Assembly (NCBI GenBank): GCA_902772845.1
Contig: CACYCI010000123.1
Span: 1-34,342 of the forward strand
Length of the DNA: 34,342 nt
Direction of reading: 5' to 3'
Source of the DNA: an uncultured Ruminococcus sp.
GTDB lineage: Bacteria; Bacillota; Clostridia; Oscillospirales; CAG-382
The notes below the pieces were generated by a model. The model had not been told where the DNA came from. It made no database searches and saw nothing but the letters and a program-made list of their open reading frames with translations. Positions 17,901-25,374 of this stretch are shown here, piece by piece. Both the position numbers and the translations under genes were made by a program. How positions within the stretch are numbered: the stretch's first letter is position 1; the number at the start of each line of letters is the position of its first letter.

Positions 17901-19280
17901 GCCTATTTCGGTTATGGCGCAGGTCGCCGGGGAAAGCCCGGTAGTCTCTATATCGAAAACAGTGAAAGTTCCTTCGTTGAAGCTGACGTCGTTTTCGCCG
18001 TCGGTCTCGTAACCGTAGACGGCGCGGGCGGTATCGTCGACGAGATACCCTTCCATACCGTAAAGCGGTTTGACCGGGGATTTGGATTTTTCGATAGCGT
18101 TCATTATTTCCGGGAACGCCTGAACGTTGCCATGGTCGGTGACCGCTATTGCCGGCATGCCCCAGCGCGTGGCGGTCGCAACTACGTCGGCAGGATTGCA
18201 CAGCGCGTCGTTTGCGGAAAGAGTGGTGTGCAGATGCAGCTCCACGCGTTTTTCCGGCGCGGGATCTGTTTTAAGCACCTGCTTTACAAGATATATGCTG
18301 CGCGCGCGGACGGCAAGCTCGCCGTCGAACTCTTCCGTACGGGCGGTACCGCAGACTAAAAAAGCCGGGTTCCCTTTGAGGTGGGGCGTGATCTCGTCGC
18401 TCGCCTTATCCACCGTAAGGCGGACGTTCACGGACGAATCGAGATCGGTCACGCCCAGCGTGTATTTAACGGAAGTTCCGTCGCGGCTTTCGCGCTCGTC
18501 TTTCATGAACATACGGCACAGAAACGCGCAGCGTTTATTTTCGGCGATATCGCGTATTGGTATAAGTTTGGTATTGGATTCATACCCGTAAACGAGCGTC
18601 TTTTCTGAAATATCAAAAGTCAGACGTCCGCTGCGGACCACGCCTTCTTCCAAAAACTCGATCGTTTCGCCTTCCATGGGAAGCAGCGAACGGTTGTCGC
18701 TGCCGACCGGCTTTTCCGGCGCGGTATCGGCGGCCGCACGCGCGCGATATTCTTCCTGAGCGGATCTGATAAGCGCTTCCTCGCGCTCGCGAAGATCGGA
18801 TCCGCCGCGTTCGCTTTGGAACACGACCTTGACTTTTTCGCCGAAACGCGCTTCGATCATGCTTTCAAAATATCCGACCAGATCCGACATCAGATCCACC
18901 ATAAGCCCCGCGCGCAACGAAAAAGTGAGCTGTTCGCCGTCGAATTCCGCGGTGTATTCGCCCAAAAAACCTTTTGGATACGCCTTGCCGTAGTATATTT
19001 CGAGCGTGCGCACGAGCTCGCCGGCGTATGACTTATCGAACCTGCACCCGTAGAACGCGGGCAGGACCGAGCATTCGTTGAGCGTATACGCCGCCATGAT
19101 ATGCGTTTCGATAGAGTTTATCACGTCTGCAGATACCACGGTATCGAAAACGGCGTCTATGACTACCGATTTGTTTTCTTTATTTATTTTGGTTTTGAAA
19201 TCGATAAGATGTTCAAGCGCGGAAAATTCGTCGGCGTCCGGCGAAAAGCGTTTGAACATTTTAAGGAAAGCTCCTGTCAT
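14931..19280 (-). CDS. polC: DNA polymerase III alpha subunit, PolC type
   Basis: Main replicative polymerase of Bacillota, with built-in proofreading. The product is 1449 residues, close to the Bacillus enzyme. Domains in order: N-terminal domain, an OB-fold region about 205-335, PHP domain starting at VELHLHTTLS (H349, H351) and interrupted by the exonuclease, DEDDh exonuclease from FDIETTG (D443, E445) through AHNANFD and HHRACDD, then the polymerase. In the polymerase, a four-cysteine zinc module (CPNC...CPKC) and the active-site stretch DIDLNFSGD are visible. The ATG at 19280 overlaps the ispG stop (ATGA) and has AAGGA upstream; a second ATG seven codons in is a weaker alternative. The mix of OB, PHP and exonuclease identifies PolC rather than DnaE. 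Confidence 0.98.
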   Translation of the reverse strand: MTGAFLKMFKRFSPDADEFSALEHLIDFKTKINKENKSVVIDAVFDTVVSADVINSIETHIMAAYTLNECSVLPAFYGCRFDKSYAGELVRTLEIYYGKAYPKGFLGEYTAEFDGEQLTFSLRAGLMVDLMSDLVGYFESMIEARFGEKVKVVFQSERGGSDLREREEALIRSAQEEYRARAAADTAPEKPVGSDNRSLLPMEGETIEFLEEGVVRSGRLTFDISEKTLVYGYESNTKLIPIRDIAENKRCAFLCRMFMKDERESRDGTSVKYTLGVTDLDSSVNVRLTVDKASDEITPHLKGNPAFLVCGTARTEEFDGELAVRARSIYLVKQVLKTDPAPEKRVELHLHTTLSANDALCNPADVVATATRWGMPAIAVTDHGNVQAFPEIMNAIEKSKSPVKPLYGMEGYLVDDTARAVYGYETDGENDVSFNEGTFTVFDIETTGLSPATCAITEIGAVRFCGGKVVDEFDTFVDPETHIPENITELTGITDEMVAGAPSQIDAVHEFMRFAGDTVLVAHNANFDISFIRRVLADNGEKLPNAYIDTVALSRHLNPKLSRHNLEALRNHYKLGEFNHHRACDDCRMLADIFDSMIYQMLPDSVTTVGKLISEMAEKSDPRRLRPYHVTILVKNKTGLKNLYKLVSFSYLDYYYRYPRIPKTVLQQYREGLIIGSACSSGEIFQKISQKSAYGDLMKAADFYDYFEIMPDSNNGYMLEGENPVTVEDLHNINRRILEVADKQGKPCVATGDVHFMTADDEIYRQLLKNGQKFGDAFRHTGMYLKTTDEMLKEFSYLGDRAYEVVVTNTRKVADMVEPDIRPIPKGTYPPSIDGAEEELVNCCNEKARRLYGDPLPEIVKKRLDRELEAIIKHGFSVLYIIARKLVANSESKGYLVGSRGSVGSSVVAMLADISEVNPLPPHRRCPNCRYSEFFTDGSVGSGFDLDDADCPKCGTKMVCDGHDIPFETFLGFKGDKAPDIDLNFSGDVQSDAHKYTEVLFGKENIYRAGTVGTIAFKTAYGYVKKYLEEKGISLSKAEINRLTTGCVGVKRTTGQHPGGIIVVPKQYEVYDFTPVQHPAEKESSGVVTTHFAFEFLHDTILKLDMLGHDVPTMYKILEDYTGTDVRDIPLNDKTVYSLFASPAALGVTPESIMCETGTLGLPEMGTPYVRGMLLAAKPKNFSDLLQISGLSHGTGIWLGNGEELIKNGTCTIDTIIGTRDSIMLYLLQKGLEPSSAFKIMESVRKGKGLTDDFEKEMTEHDVPEWYIQSCRKIKYMFPKAHAAAYVIAALRLAWYKVFRPVEYYATYFSARPDGFDYDVAMQSKSGLMKYLENARQQNDSTQQEEAVYGCMQIVNEMYARGISFLPVDILKSSVSSFVPEDGKIRLPFTAIGGLGKSAAQCLYDAVRSGVSTVETLRSYPGVGRSIVDLLQEKGCLASLPESDQLSFF

Positions 19281-20329
19281 TTTACTAATTTCCTTACTTC
19301 ATCTGTGAGTATACGTATCATTTCTTCCTGAGGTACTTTGCAAACGGGAACTCCTTTACGGAACAGCAGACCTTCATTTACTCCGCCGGCAATGCCTATA
19401 TCCGCGTCGGCGGCTTCGCCGGGTCCGTTGACCGCGCAGCCCATGAACGCAACTTTCACGGTCTTTTCCGTTTTGATTTTATCGAGTTCGCTCCGAAGCT
19501 TTTTGGCAAGCGGGATCAGGTCGAACTTGGTTCTGCCGCAGGTGGGGCAGGACACCAGATCTATATGCGGGCGAAGATCGAGCGCGTAAAGCAGCTCGTA
19601 GCCCGCCTTGACTTCTTTTACCACGTCGTCTGTCAGCGAAACGCGTACCGTGTCGCCGATACCGTCTGCAAGCAGCGCGCCCACGCCCAGCGCGGATTTT
19701 ACCACCGCCTGTTCCCCGCAGCCGGATTCTGTGACTCCGATATGGAGCGGATACGGCAGCCGTCGAGAAACGAGCCGGTTAGCGGCTATCATGGTGCGAA
19801 CGTCCGAAGATTTGACTGAAACCACTATGTTATCGAAGTCGAACCGTTCGAGCTCCGCGCAGGCGCGCACCGCCGAATCAGCCACGGCTTCCGGCGTGAC
19901 GCCGCCGTATTTGGCAAGCAGCGCTTTTTCGAGCGAGCCGCCGTTGACGCCTATGCGGATGGGGATACCGCGCATTCGGCAGGAATCGCACACCTTCTTT
20001 ACCCTTTCGGGATCGCCGATATTGCCGGGATTTATGCGGATCTTGTCTATTCCCGCGGCGGCGGATTCGAGCGCGAGTTTATAGTCGAAATGGATGTCCG
20101 CCACGAGCGGAACCGAAGTGTGTTCTTTGAAATAAGCGATATTCTTTGCCGCTTCGTATGTATTAACGGTGAAACGGACTATTTCACAGCCCGCTTTTTC
20201 AAGCCGTTTTATCTGCCGCAAGGTAGCTGCGCGGTCGGCGGTATCGGTATTTGTCATAGATTGAACGGCGACAGGATTGCCGCCGCCGATCTTGATATTG
20301 CCTATTTTTATTACCTTTGTGTTATTCAT
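19277..20329 (-). CDS. ispG: 4-hydroxy-3-methylbut-2-enyl diphosphate synthase (flavodoxin/ferredoxin)
   Basis: Iron-sulphur enzyme of the penultimate MEP-pathway step, converting MEcPP to HMBPP. The product is 350 residues from the ATG at 20329. Cluster ligands C261 and C264 (CPTCGRTKFDL), C298 (FMGCAVNGPGE) and E305 are visible, and the N-terminal TIM-barrel half carries VAVQSMTNTDT and PLVADIHFD. The start shares one base with the rseP stop (TGATG). The frame is open to 20509, but that extension lies in rseP and is not family-like. polC follows with a four-base overlap. Confidence 0.97.
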   Translation of the reverse strand: MNNTKVIKIGNIKIGGGNPVAVQSMTNTDTADRAATLRQIKRLEKAGCEIVRFTVNTYEAAKNIAYFKEHTSVPLVADIHFDYKLALESAAAGIDKIRINPGNIGDPERVKKVCDSCRMRGIPIRIGVNGGSLEKALLAKYGGVTPEAVADSAVRACAELERFDFDNIVVSVKSSDVRTMIAANRLVSRRLPYPLHIGVTESGCGEQAVVKSALGVGALLADGIGDTVRVSLTDDVVKEVKAGYELLYALDLRPHIDLVSCPTCGRTKFDLIPLAKKLRSELDKIKTEKTVKVAFMGCAVNGPGEAADADIGIAGGVNEGLLFRKGVPVCKVPQEEMIRILTDEVRKLVK

Positions 20330-21411
20330 CAGAAAAGTCCCACTACGTCTTTTACCGTGACAAACAGCATAAAGCCCAGAAGGATAAGCATGAACGCCGT
20401 GTTTATTGCCGCTTCTGTTTTGGGTTTCATGGGTTTGCCGCGTATGAGTTCTATGATATAAAACAGTATGTGGCCGCCGTCCAGCACGGGAATGGGAAGC
20501 AGGTTGCATATTCCCAGACTGACCGAGATGAGCACCGCCATCATGACCAGACTAATAACCGTGTCGCCGAAATTGCCCGTGGCGTGGATGACTTCGCCGA
20601 TCTGTTCGCCGACTCCCACCGGTCCTGACACCGCCGCCCAGCCGTATTCGCCGCGAACGGCGCGGAAAAGCGATTCAAGCGTCATTTTTACGATCGATAC
20701 CGGCTGCCAGAACGCCTGGTGCATGACTTCGCCGAACGTCTTTTCGGCTGCATATACTTTGAAATCGATATCGCCCATGGCGACGCCGTTGCTGACCGAT
20801 TCGGGAAACTGTATATTTTTGATAACGATCTTTTCACCGTTGCGGATAACGGTGACGTCGAGCGGATTCCTGCCGCGCAGCGCCACAAGATAGTTGAGAT
20901 CGTTGAAAACGTGCACGCCGGTGCCGTTGATCGCAACGATCTCATCATTTATCTGAAGCCCGGCTTTTTCCGTGGCCGCGTCTGCGCTGAATTCAGCCAC
21001 CACCGTACTGCCTATCCGGCTGGACGGCATGAATGTGACGAGCAGAGCCATGACCACAAAAGCAAAAAGAATATTTGTAAGCGGCCCCGCCAGCACGACG
21101 AGTATCCGCTGCCAGATCGGCTTGGTGTTGAGCCCCGCTTTGCCTGCGTCTTCCGGATCTGGAGTGTCGTTGGGGTCTTCGCCGACCATGGAAACGTAGC
21201 CGCCTATAGGCAGCCAGCGGACCGAAACTTTATTCGTCTTGCATTTCCAGGTGTGTATGGCAGGTCCCATGCCGACGGAAAATTCGCGTATGCCTACCTT
21301 GAATGCGCGAGCCACGAGATAGTGGCCGAGTTCGTGTATGGTGATGAGTATACCGAAAATGAAGATAGTGATGAGTATCGTCCAGACTGACGAAAAGATC
21401 GAAGTTAACAT
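20329..21411 (-). CDS. rseP: RIP site-2 zinc metalloprotease
   Basis: Intramembrane protease that cleaves membrane-bound regulators such as anti-sigma factors, or leftover signal peptides; the Bacillus counterpart is RasP. The product is 360 residues. The first membrane helix carries HELGH (H26, E27, H30), the PDZ domain lies at about 130-220 (AGLQINDEIVAINGT), and the third zinc ligand is D311 in PVLDGGH within a later helix. A final helix closes the protein. The ribosome site AAGGAG lies in the end of dxr, two bases of spacing separate the genes, and ispG overlaps downstream. Position between dxr and ispG is the usual Bacillota arrangement. Confidence 0.96.
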   Translation of the reverse strand: MLTSIFSSVWTILITIFIFGILITIHELGHYLVARAFKVGIREFSVGMGPAIHTWKCKTNKVSVRWLPIGGYVSMVGEDPNDTPDPEDAGKAGLNTKPIWQRILVVLAGPLTNILFAFVVMALLVTFMPSSRIGSTVVAEFSADAATEKAGLQINDEIVAINGTGVHVFNDLNYLVALRGRNPLDVTVIRNGEKIVIKNIQFPESVSNGVAMGDIDFKVYAAEKTFGEVMHQAFWQPVSIVKMTLESLFRAVRGEYGWAAVSGPVGVGEQIGEVIHATGNFGDTVISLVMMAVLISVSLGICNLLPIPVLDGGHILFYIIELIRGKPMKPKTEAAINTAFMLILLGFMLFVTVKDVVGLF

Positions 21412-21413
21412 AA

Positions 21414-22556
21414 TTATCTCCTTTGGAAGGTGGAACGCACATATTCGCGAGCGGATCTGTCTGCGGAAAGCAGAACGTCAACGCAAGGATCAGCGTAAAA
21501 CCCAACGTCGTACGCCGCAGATTCTACGAGCCGGAAAATATCTGTAAAACCGATCTTGCCCTGCAAGAACAGAGCCACGGCCTCCTCGTTTGCGGCGGAC
21601 ATAGCGGCGGGCATAGAGCCGCCTTTTTCTATGGCACGCTTTGCCAACGCCAGCAACGGGAACGTCTTTTCATCCGGCGAAGCAAAAGTGAGTTTGCCCA
21701 ACGCGCAAAGATCCGGCGGCGGAGTCAGTGACGGGGCGCGGTCGGGGTAGGTAAGCGCGTACTGTATGCAAAGCCGCATATCCGGCCTGGCAAGCTGTGC
21801 TATAACGGTATTGTCTTCGAACCCGACCATGGAATGCACTATGCTTTCGCGGTGGACGAGCACTTCAATATCCTTTGGCGGAACGTCGAAAAGCCAGACC
21901 GCTTCTATTATTTCGAGCCCTTTGTTCATCATGGTGGCGGAATCCACCGTGATCTTTGCGCCCATGCTCCAGTTCGGATGCGCAAGCGCCATGGCCGGCG
22001 TGACGGTCTTCAAAAATTCGGCGTCTTTGCCGAAAAACGGGCCTCCGGACGCCGTAAGATATATTTTACGCGGTTTTTTGCCGCCCATACATTGAAAAAC
22101 GGCGGAATGCTCGCTGTCTACCGGGAGTATCTTTACTCCCGCGCGCTTTGCCGATGCGGTGACTATGGCTCCGCCTGCGACGAGCACCTCTTTATTGGAA
22201 AGCGCAATGTCGTGTTTGCCTTCTATGGCGGCGAGCGTGGGCAAAAGGCCGCTCATTCCGAGCAGCGAATTACAGACAATGTCGCATTCCGTGTCGCGCG
22301 CAAGGGCGCAAAGCGAATCTTCACCGGTGAGCACTTTTACGAAAGTGTCTGCAAGAGCCGTTTTTAAGTTTACATAATTATCTTCGCCGATCCACACGGC
22401 CGCGGGGCGGAATTCCCTCGCCTGCCGTTCGAGCAGCTTATAGTTGCCGTGAGCGGTGAGCGCGTTTATACGGAAGCCCAGGTGTCGTGCGACTTCCAGA
22501 GTCTGGGTCCCGACCGAACCGGTCGACCCCAATACCGCCAACGTCTTTTTCAGCAT
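21414..22556 (-). CDS. dxr: 1-deoxy-D-xylulose-5-phosphate reductoisomerase
   Basis: First committed MEP-pathway step: DXP to MEP with NADPH. The product is 380 residues. The NADPH-binding loop GSTGSVGTQTL is at residues 10-20, NKEVLVAGG and the metal-binding PVDSEHSAVFQ lie in the middle, and the flexible-loop and catalytic region includes MNKGLEIIEA and HRESIVHSMV. The C-terminal helical domain is complete. The ATG at 22556 overlaps the cdsA stop by seven bases. It is the first of three MEP-pathway genes in the block, upstream of ispG and ispE. Confidence 0.97.
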   Translation of the reverse strand: MLKKTLAVLGSTGSVGTQTLEVARHLGFRINALTAHGNYKLLERQAREFRPAAVWIGEDNYVNLKTALADTFVKVLTGEDSLCALARDTECDIVCNSLLGMSGLLPTLAAIEGKHDIALSNKEVLVAGGAIVTASAKRAGVKILPVDSEHSAVFQCMGGKKPRKIYLTASGGPFFGKDAEFLKTVTPAMALAHPNWSMGAKITVDSATMMNKGLEIIEAVWLFDVPPKDIEVLVHRESIVHSMVGFEDNTVIAQLARPDMRLCIQYALTYPDRAPSLTPPPDLCALGKLTFASPDEKTFPLLALAKRAIEKGGSMPAAMSAANEEAVALFLQGKIGFTDIFRLVESAAYDVGFYADPCVDVLLSADRSAREYVRSTFQRR

Positions 22557-23347
22557 ATTACCTCAAGCTCCGTAAGTATGAACGCTACGAGCGTTATGAG
22601 TATTATCGAATCGAACCTGTCGAGCACGCCTCCGTGCCCGGGGAACAGGTTGCCGTAGTCCTTTACAGAAAAGCTGCGCTTTACGACCGAAGCGGCAAGA
22701 TCGCCGAACTGCCCCGCGACCGAAAGCGGGATCGCGATAAGCGCGAGCAGCCACAGCTTATGCTCCTGAGCGAGCGCGGCGTTGCAGATAACACCGAAAA
22801 CGACGAACCCGGCTATACATCCGAGTACGCCGCCGACAGCGCCGGCGACGGTCTTTTTGGGCGAAATATGCGGGCAGAGCTTACGCTTGCCGAAAAGCAT
22901 ACCGCAAAAATAAGCGAACGTATCGGTGACCCACGCCGCCACGAAGATAAGCAGATATCTGGTGGGTTCGCGGTCGCGCACGAGTACGATGAGCCCTATG
23001 CCGAATATGGCAGCGGCCGCCTGAACGGCGGTCAGGCCCAGAACTTTTGCGTCAAATCTGTTGTAATCCAGCACTTCGGATGCCAGGGCGGCGCAAAGAA
23101 GCAACGTCGCGCACGCCGGAAGTACAGCGGGCAGATAGCGCGCCGCAAACGGAACGCCCGCCGCCAGCAGCAGCGAAACGCCGAAAAGCGCGTAGCTGCG
23201 CCTGGTGCCGGTGCAGCCGAACAGTTCCCATACCGCTATTGCCGAAAGCAAAGCGAGAACGATCGGAAATACCACCGTCTGCGAAAACCACAGGACGGGT
23301 AAAAATATCGCAAGCGCCACAACGGCGGTGATGATGCGTTTTATCAT
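22550..23347 (-). CDS. cdsA: Phosphatidate cytidylyltransferase
   Basis: Makes CDP-diacylglycerol from phosphatidate and CTP at the membrane, the branch point for phospholipids. The product is 265 residues and is highly hydrophobic with about seven or eight membrane segments. The family signature is visible: D-x-FAYFCGMLFGKRKL, HISPKKTVAG and the C-terminal KDYGNLFPGHGGVLDRFDS with its paired aspartates. AGGTGA lies before the ATG at 23347, which follows the uppS stop by six bases. The neighbours uppS and dxr are standard for this gene. Confidence 0.96.
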   Translation of the reverse strand: MIKRIITAVVALAIFLPVLWFSQTVVFPIVLALLSAIAVWELFGCTGTRRSYALFGVSLLLAAGVPFAARYLPAVLPACATLLLCAALASEVLDYNRFDAKVLGLTAVQAAAAIFGIGLIVLVRDREPTRYLLIFVAAWVTDTFAYFCGMLFGKRKLCPHISPKKTVAGAVGGVLGCIAGFVVFGVICNAALAQEHKLWLLALIAIPLSVAGQFGDLAASVVKRSFSVKDYGNLFPGHGGVLDRFDSIILITLVAFILTELEVIC

Positions 23348-23353
23348 GACGTG

Positions 23354-24043
23354 TCACCTGCCAAATTTTCTTTTTCGTTTAGAATACTCTTCAAGCGCCG
23401 CTTCCAGCGCGGTCCTGTCAAAATCCGGCCAAAGCGTGTCGCAGAAATACAGTTCGCTGTACGCGCACTGATAAAGCAAAAAGTTGGAAAGCCGCTTTTC
23501 GCCCCCGGTGCGTATAAGCAGATCCGGATCGGGTATACCGGCGGTATAAAGATACCTGCCCAGCGTGCCGTCGTCGAATTCCCTTTCGCCGGCGGCGAGC
23601 GCGGAATTGACCGCCCGCGCAAGCTCGTGCCTTCCGCCGTAGCAGAAAGCTATGCACAGAGTCATGCCGGTGCAGGCGGAAAGCCGCTCTTCAGCGCGGC
23701 GGATCCGCTCGGCAAGCGAGGCGTCGACCATGGAAAGATCGCCGATCACTTTTGCGCGTATGTTTTTCCGCATGAGCTTTTCGACGTATGTATCTATGGC
23801 TTTAGAGGCGAGCGAAAACAGACCGTTCACCTCTTCGGCGGAACGGTTGATGTTTTCGGTGGAAAAAGCATATACGGTAAAATACTTTACGCCCATATCC
23901 GCGCAAAGTTCGGTGATTTCGGCAAACCGTTTAAGACCTGCCGCATGCCCGGCGGTACGCGGAAGCAGGCGCCTGCTCGCCCAGCGACCGTTGCCGTCCA
24001 TTATGACGGCGATATGCGCGGGTAACGCGTTCTGCTCGTTCAT
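23354..24043 (-). CDS. uppS: Isoprenyl (undecaprenyl) diphosphate synthase, cis-type
   Basis: Builds the C55 lipid carrier for peptidoglycan by adding isopentenyl units to farnesyl diphosphate. The product is 229 residues. Seen: the start motif IMDGNGRWA with catalytic D16, TVYAFSTENINR, and the C-terminal LLIRTGGEKRLSNFLLYQ with ELYF. All five conserved family regions appear present. The ATG shares one base with the frr stop (TAATG). Its substrate derives from the dxr, ispE and ispG products encoded further along the same block. Confidence 0.97.
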   Translation of the reverse strand: MNEQNALPAHIAVIMDGNGRWASRRLLPRTAGHAAGLKRFAEITELCADMGVKYFTVYAFSTENINRSAEEVNGLFSLASKAIDTYVEKLMRKNIRAKVIGDLSMVDASLAERIRRAEERLSACTGMTLCIAFCYGGRHELARAVNSALAAGEREFDDGTLGRYLYTAGIPDPDLLIRTGGEKRLSNFLLYQCAYSELYFCDTLWPDFDRTALEAALEEYSKRKRKFGR

Positions 24044-24597
24044 TATACTTCCAGAATGTCCTTGTTCTTCTTTGCCACTACGACGTCGACTTCTTTGATG
24101 TATTTATCGGTGAGTTCCTGAACGCTCTTTTCCGAAGCGGTCTGTTCGTCTTCGGTCATTTCCTTGGCGTTTTTCATATCTTTTATCTTCTTGTTTGCGG
24201 TCTGACGTATATTGCGGAGCGCGACCTTTGCTTCTTCGCCCATCTTGGAGCACTGTTTGGTGAGTTCTTTTCTGCGTTCTTCGGTGAGGGGCGGGAAGCA
24301 GAGGCGGATCGATTTTCCGTCGTTCTGCGGGTTTATGCCTATATCCGCTGCGTTTATGGCTTTTTCTATATCTTTGATAAGGTTGGCTTCCCAGGGAGTG
24401 ATGGTCAAGGTCCTGGCGTCGAGCGTTTTTATGTTGGCGACGCTGGTAAGATCGGTGGGAGTGCCGTAATAGTTGACTTTTACTTTATCGAGTATGCGTG
24501 CGGAAGCGCGTCCCACGCGGACTGATGCGTAATCGTCTTCGAGGACTCTGATGGTCTTTTGCATTTTTTCTTCAAATTCTTTGGTATCGAGCTTCAT
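24043..24597 (-). CDS. frr: Ribosome recycling factor
   Basis: Splits post-termination ribosomes with EF-G. The product is 184 residues, exactly the usual size: long three-helix bundle ends with a small middle domain (YYGTPTDLTSVANI, LTITPWEANLIKDIEKAI). The conserved VRVGRASARILDKVKV and GINPQNDGKSIRL are present. GGGAGGAAG lies just before the ATG at 24597. A 44-base A-rich gap separates it from pyrH, without a terminator. Confidence 0.98.
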   Translation of the reverse strand: MKLDTKEFEEKMQKTIRVLEDDYASVRVGRASARILDKVKVNYYGTPTDLTSVANIKTLDARTLTITPWEANLIKDIEKAINAADIGINPQNDGKSIRLCFPPLTEERRKELTKQCSKMGEEAKVALRNIRQTANKKIKDMKNAKEMTEDEQTASEKSVQELTDKYIKEVDVVVAKKNKDILEV

Positions 24598-24641
24598 TGT
24601 TTCTTCCTCCCGTATTTTATGTTTATTTTTGGCTTTTTATT

Positions 24642-25340
24642 TTATTCTATTACCGTGCCTATGTTTTCTCCGCATGCCGCGCGGTAGATGTTATGCGGAT
24701 CGGCAAGCGAAAACAGCAGCATTTTTATTCCGTTTTCTCTCGCCATTGCGGCGGAGGTCGCGTCTATGACCGCGAGCCCGTCTTTAAGTATGGTGTCGTA
24801 AGACACTTTGTCGAAACGCACCGCGTCGGGGTATTTATTGGGGTCTTTATCGTACACGCCGTCGACGGCTTTTGCCGAAAGCACGATATCCATTCCCAGC
24901 TCGGCTGCGCGGAGCACCACGCCCGTGTCGGTCGAAAAATACGGATACCCTACTCCGCAGGAGCAGAGCACAACGTACCCTTCGTCAAGCAGTTCGAGCG
25001 CGCGCTGCTGACTGTACGGCTCGCAGATCTGCTGCATAGGCACAGCCGAAAGGACTTTTGCTTTGACGCCCGCCTGTTCAAGATAATCCTGCATTGCGAT
25101 ACAGTTTATCAGGGTGGCGAGCATGCCCATATGATCCGCCTTGAAACGGGTGACGTTCAGGCCGCTCTGCCTGGCGCCGCGCCAGATATTGCCGCCGCCT
25201 ATGACGACCGCCACGCGCACGCCGGAACCGACGCAGCGTTTGATCTCTTCGGCGACCTTTTGCAAAAAGCCGCCCTTTAATATTTTTCCGTCGCCCGAAA
25301 GCGCCTCGCCCGAAAGCTTCAACAGCACTCTGTTATACAT
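24642..25340 (-). CDS. pyrH: UMP kinase
   Basis: Phosphorylates UMP to UDP; bacterial UMP kinases are hexameric amino-acid-kinase-fold enzymes. The product is 232 residues. Seen: N-terminal LLKLSGEALSG, VVIGGGNIWRG, the ADHMGMLAT helix, PYFSTDTG, KAVDGVYDKDP and a C-terminal domain ending IGTVIE. AAGGGA lies upstream of the ATG at 25340. In most Bacillota rpsB and tsf precede this gene; here a lipoprotein gene ends 34 bases upstream instead. The gap shows no clear promoter or terminator. Confidence 0.97.
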   Translation of the reverse strand: MYNRVLLKLSGEALSGDGKILKGGFLQKVAEEIKRCVGSGVRVAVVIGGGNIWRGARQSGLNVTRFKADHMGMLATLINCIAMQDYLEQAGVKAKVLSAVPMQQICEPYSQQRALELLDEGYVVLCSCGVGYPYFSTDTGVVLRAAELGMDIVLSAKAVDGVYDKDPNKYPDAVRFDKVSYDTILKDGLAVIDATSAAMARENGIKMLLFSLADPHNIYRAACGENIGTVIE

Positions 25341-25374
25341 TTTTCAGGTCCCTTTCTTGTATATCTTATATGAT

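Noticed and set aside
16941-18359. Plus-strand frame of 472 codons antisense to polC
   Set aside because: Composition is Arg/Tyr/Phe/His-rich shadow sequence opposite the exonuclease and polymerase domains of PolC; no family resemblance.
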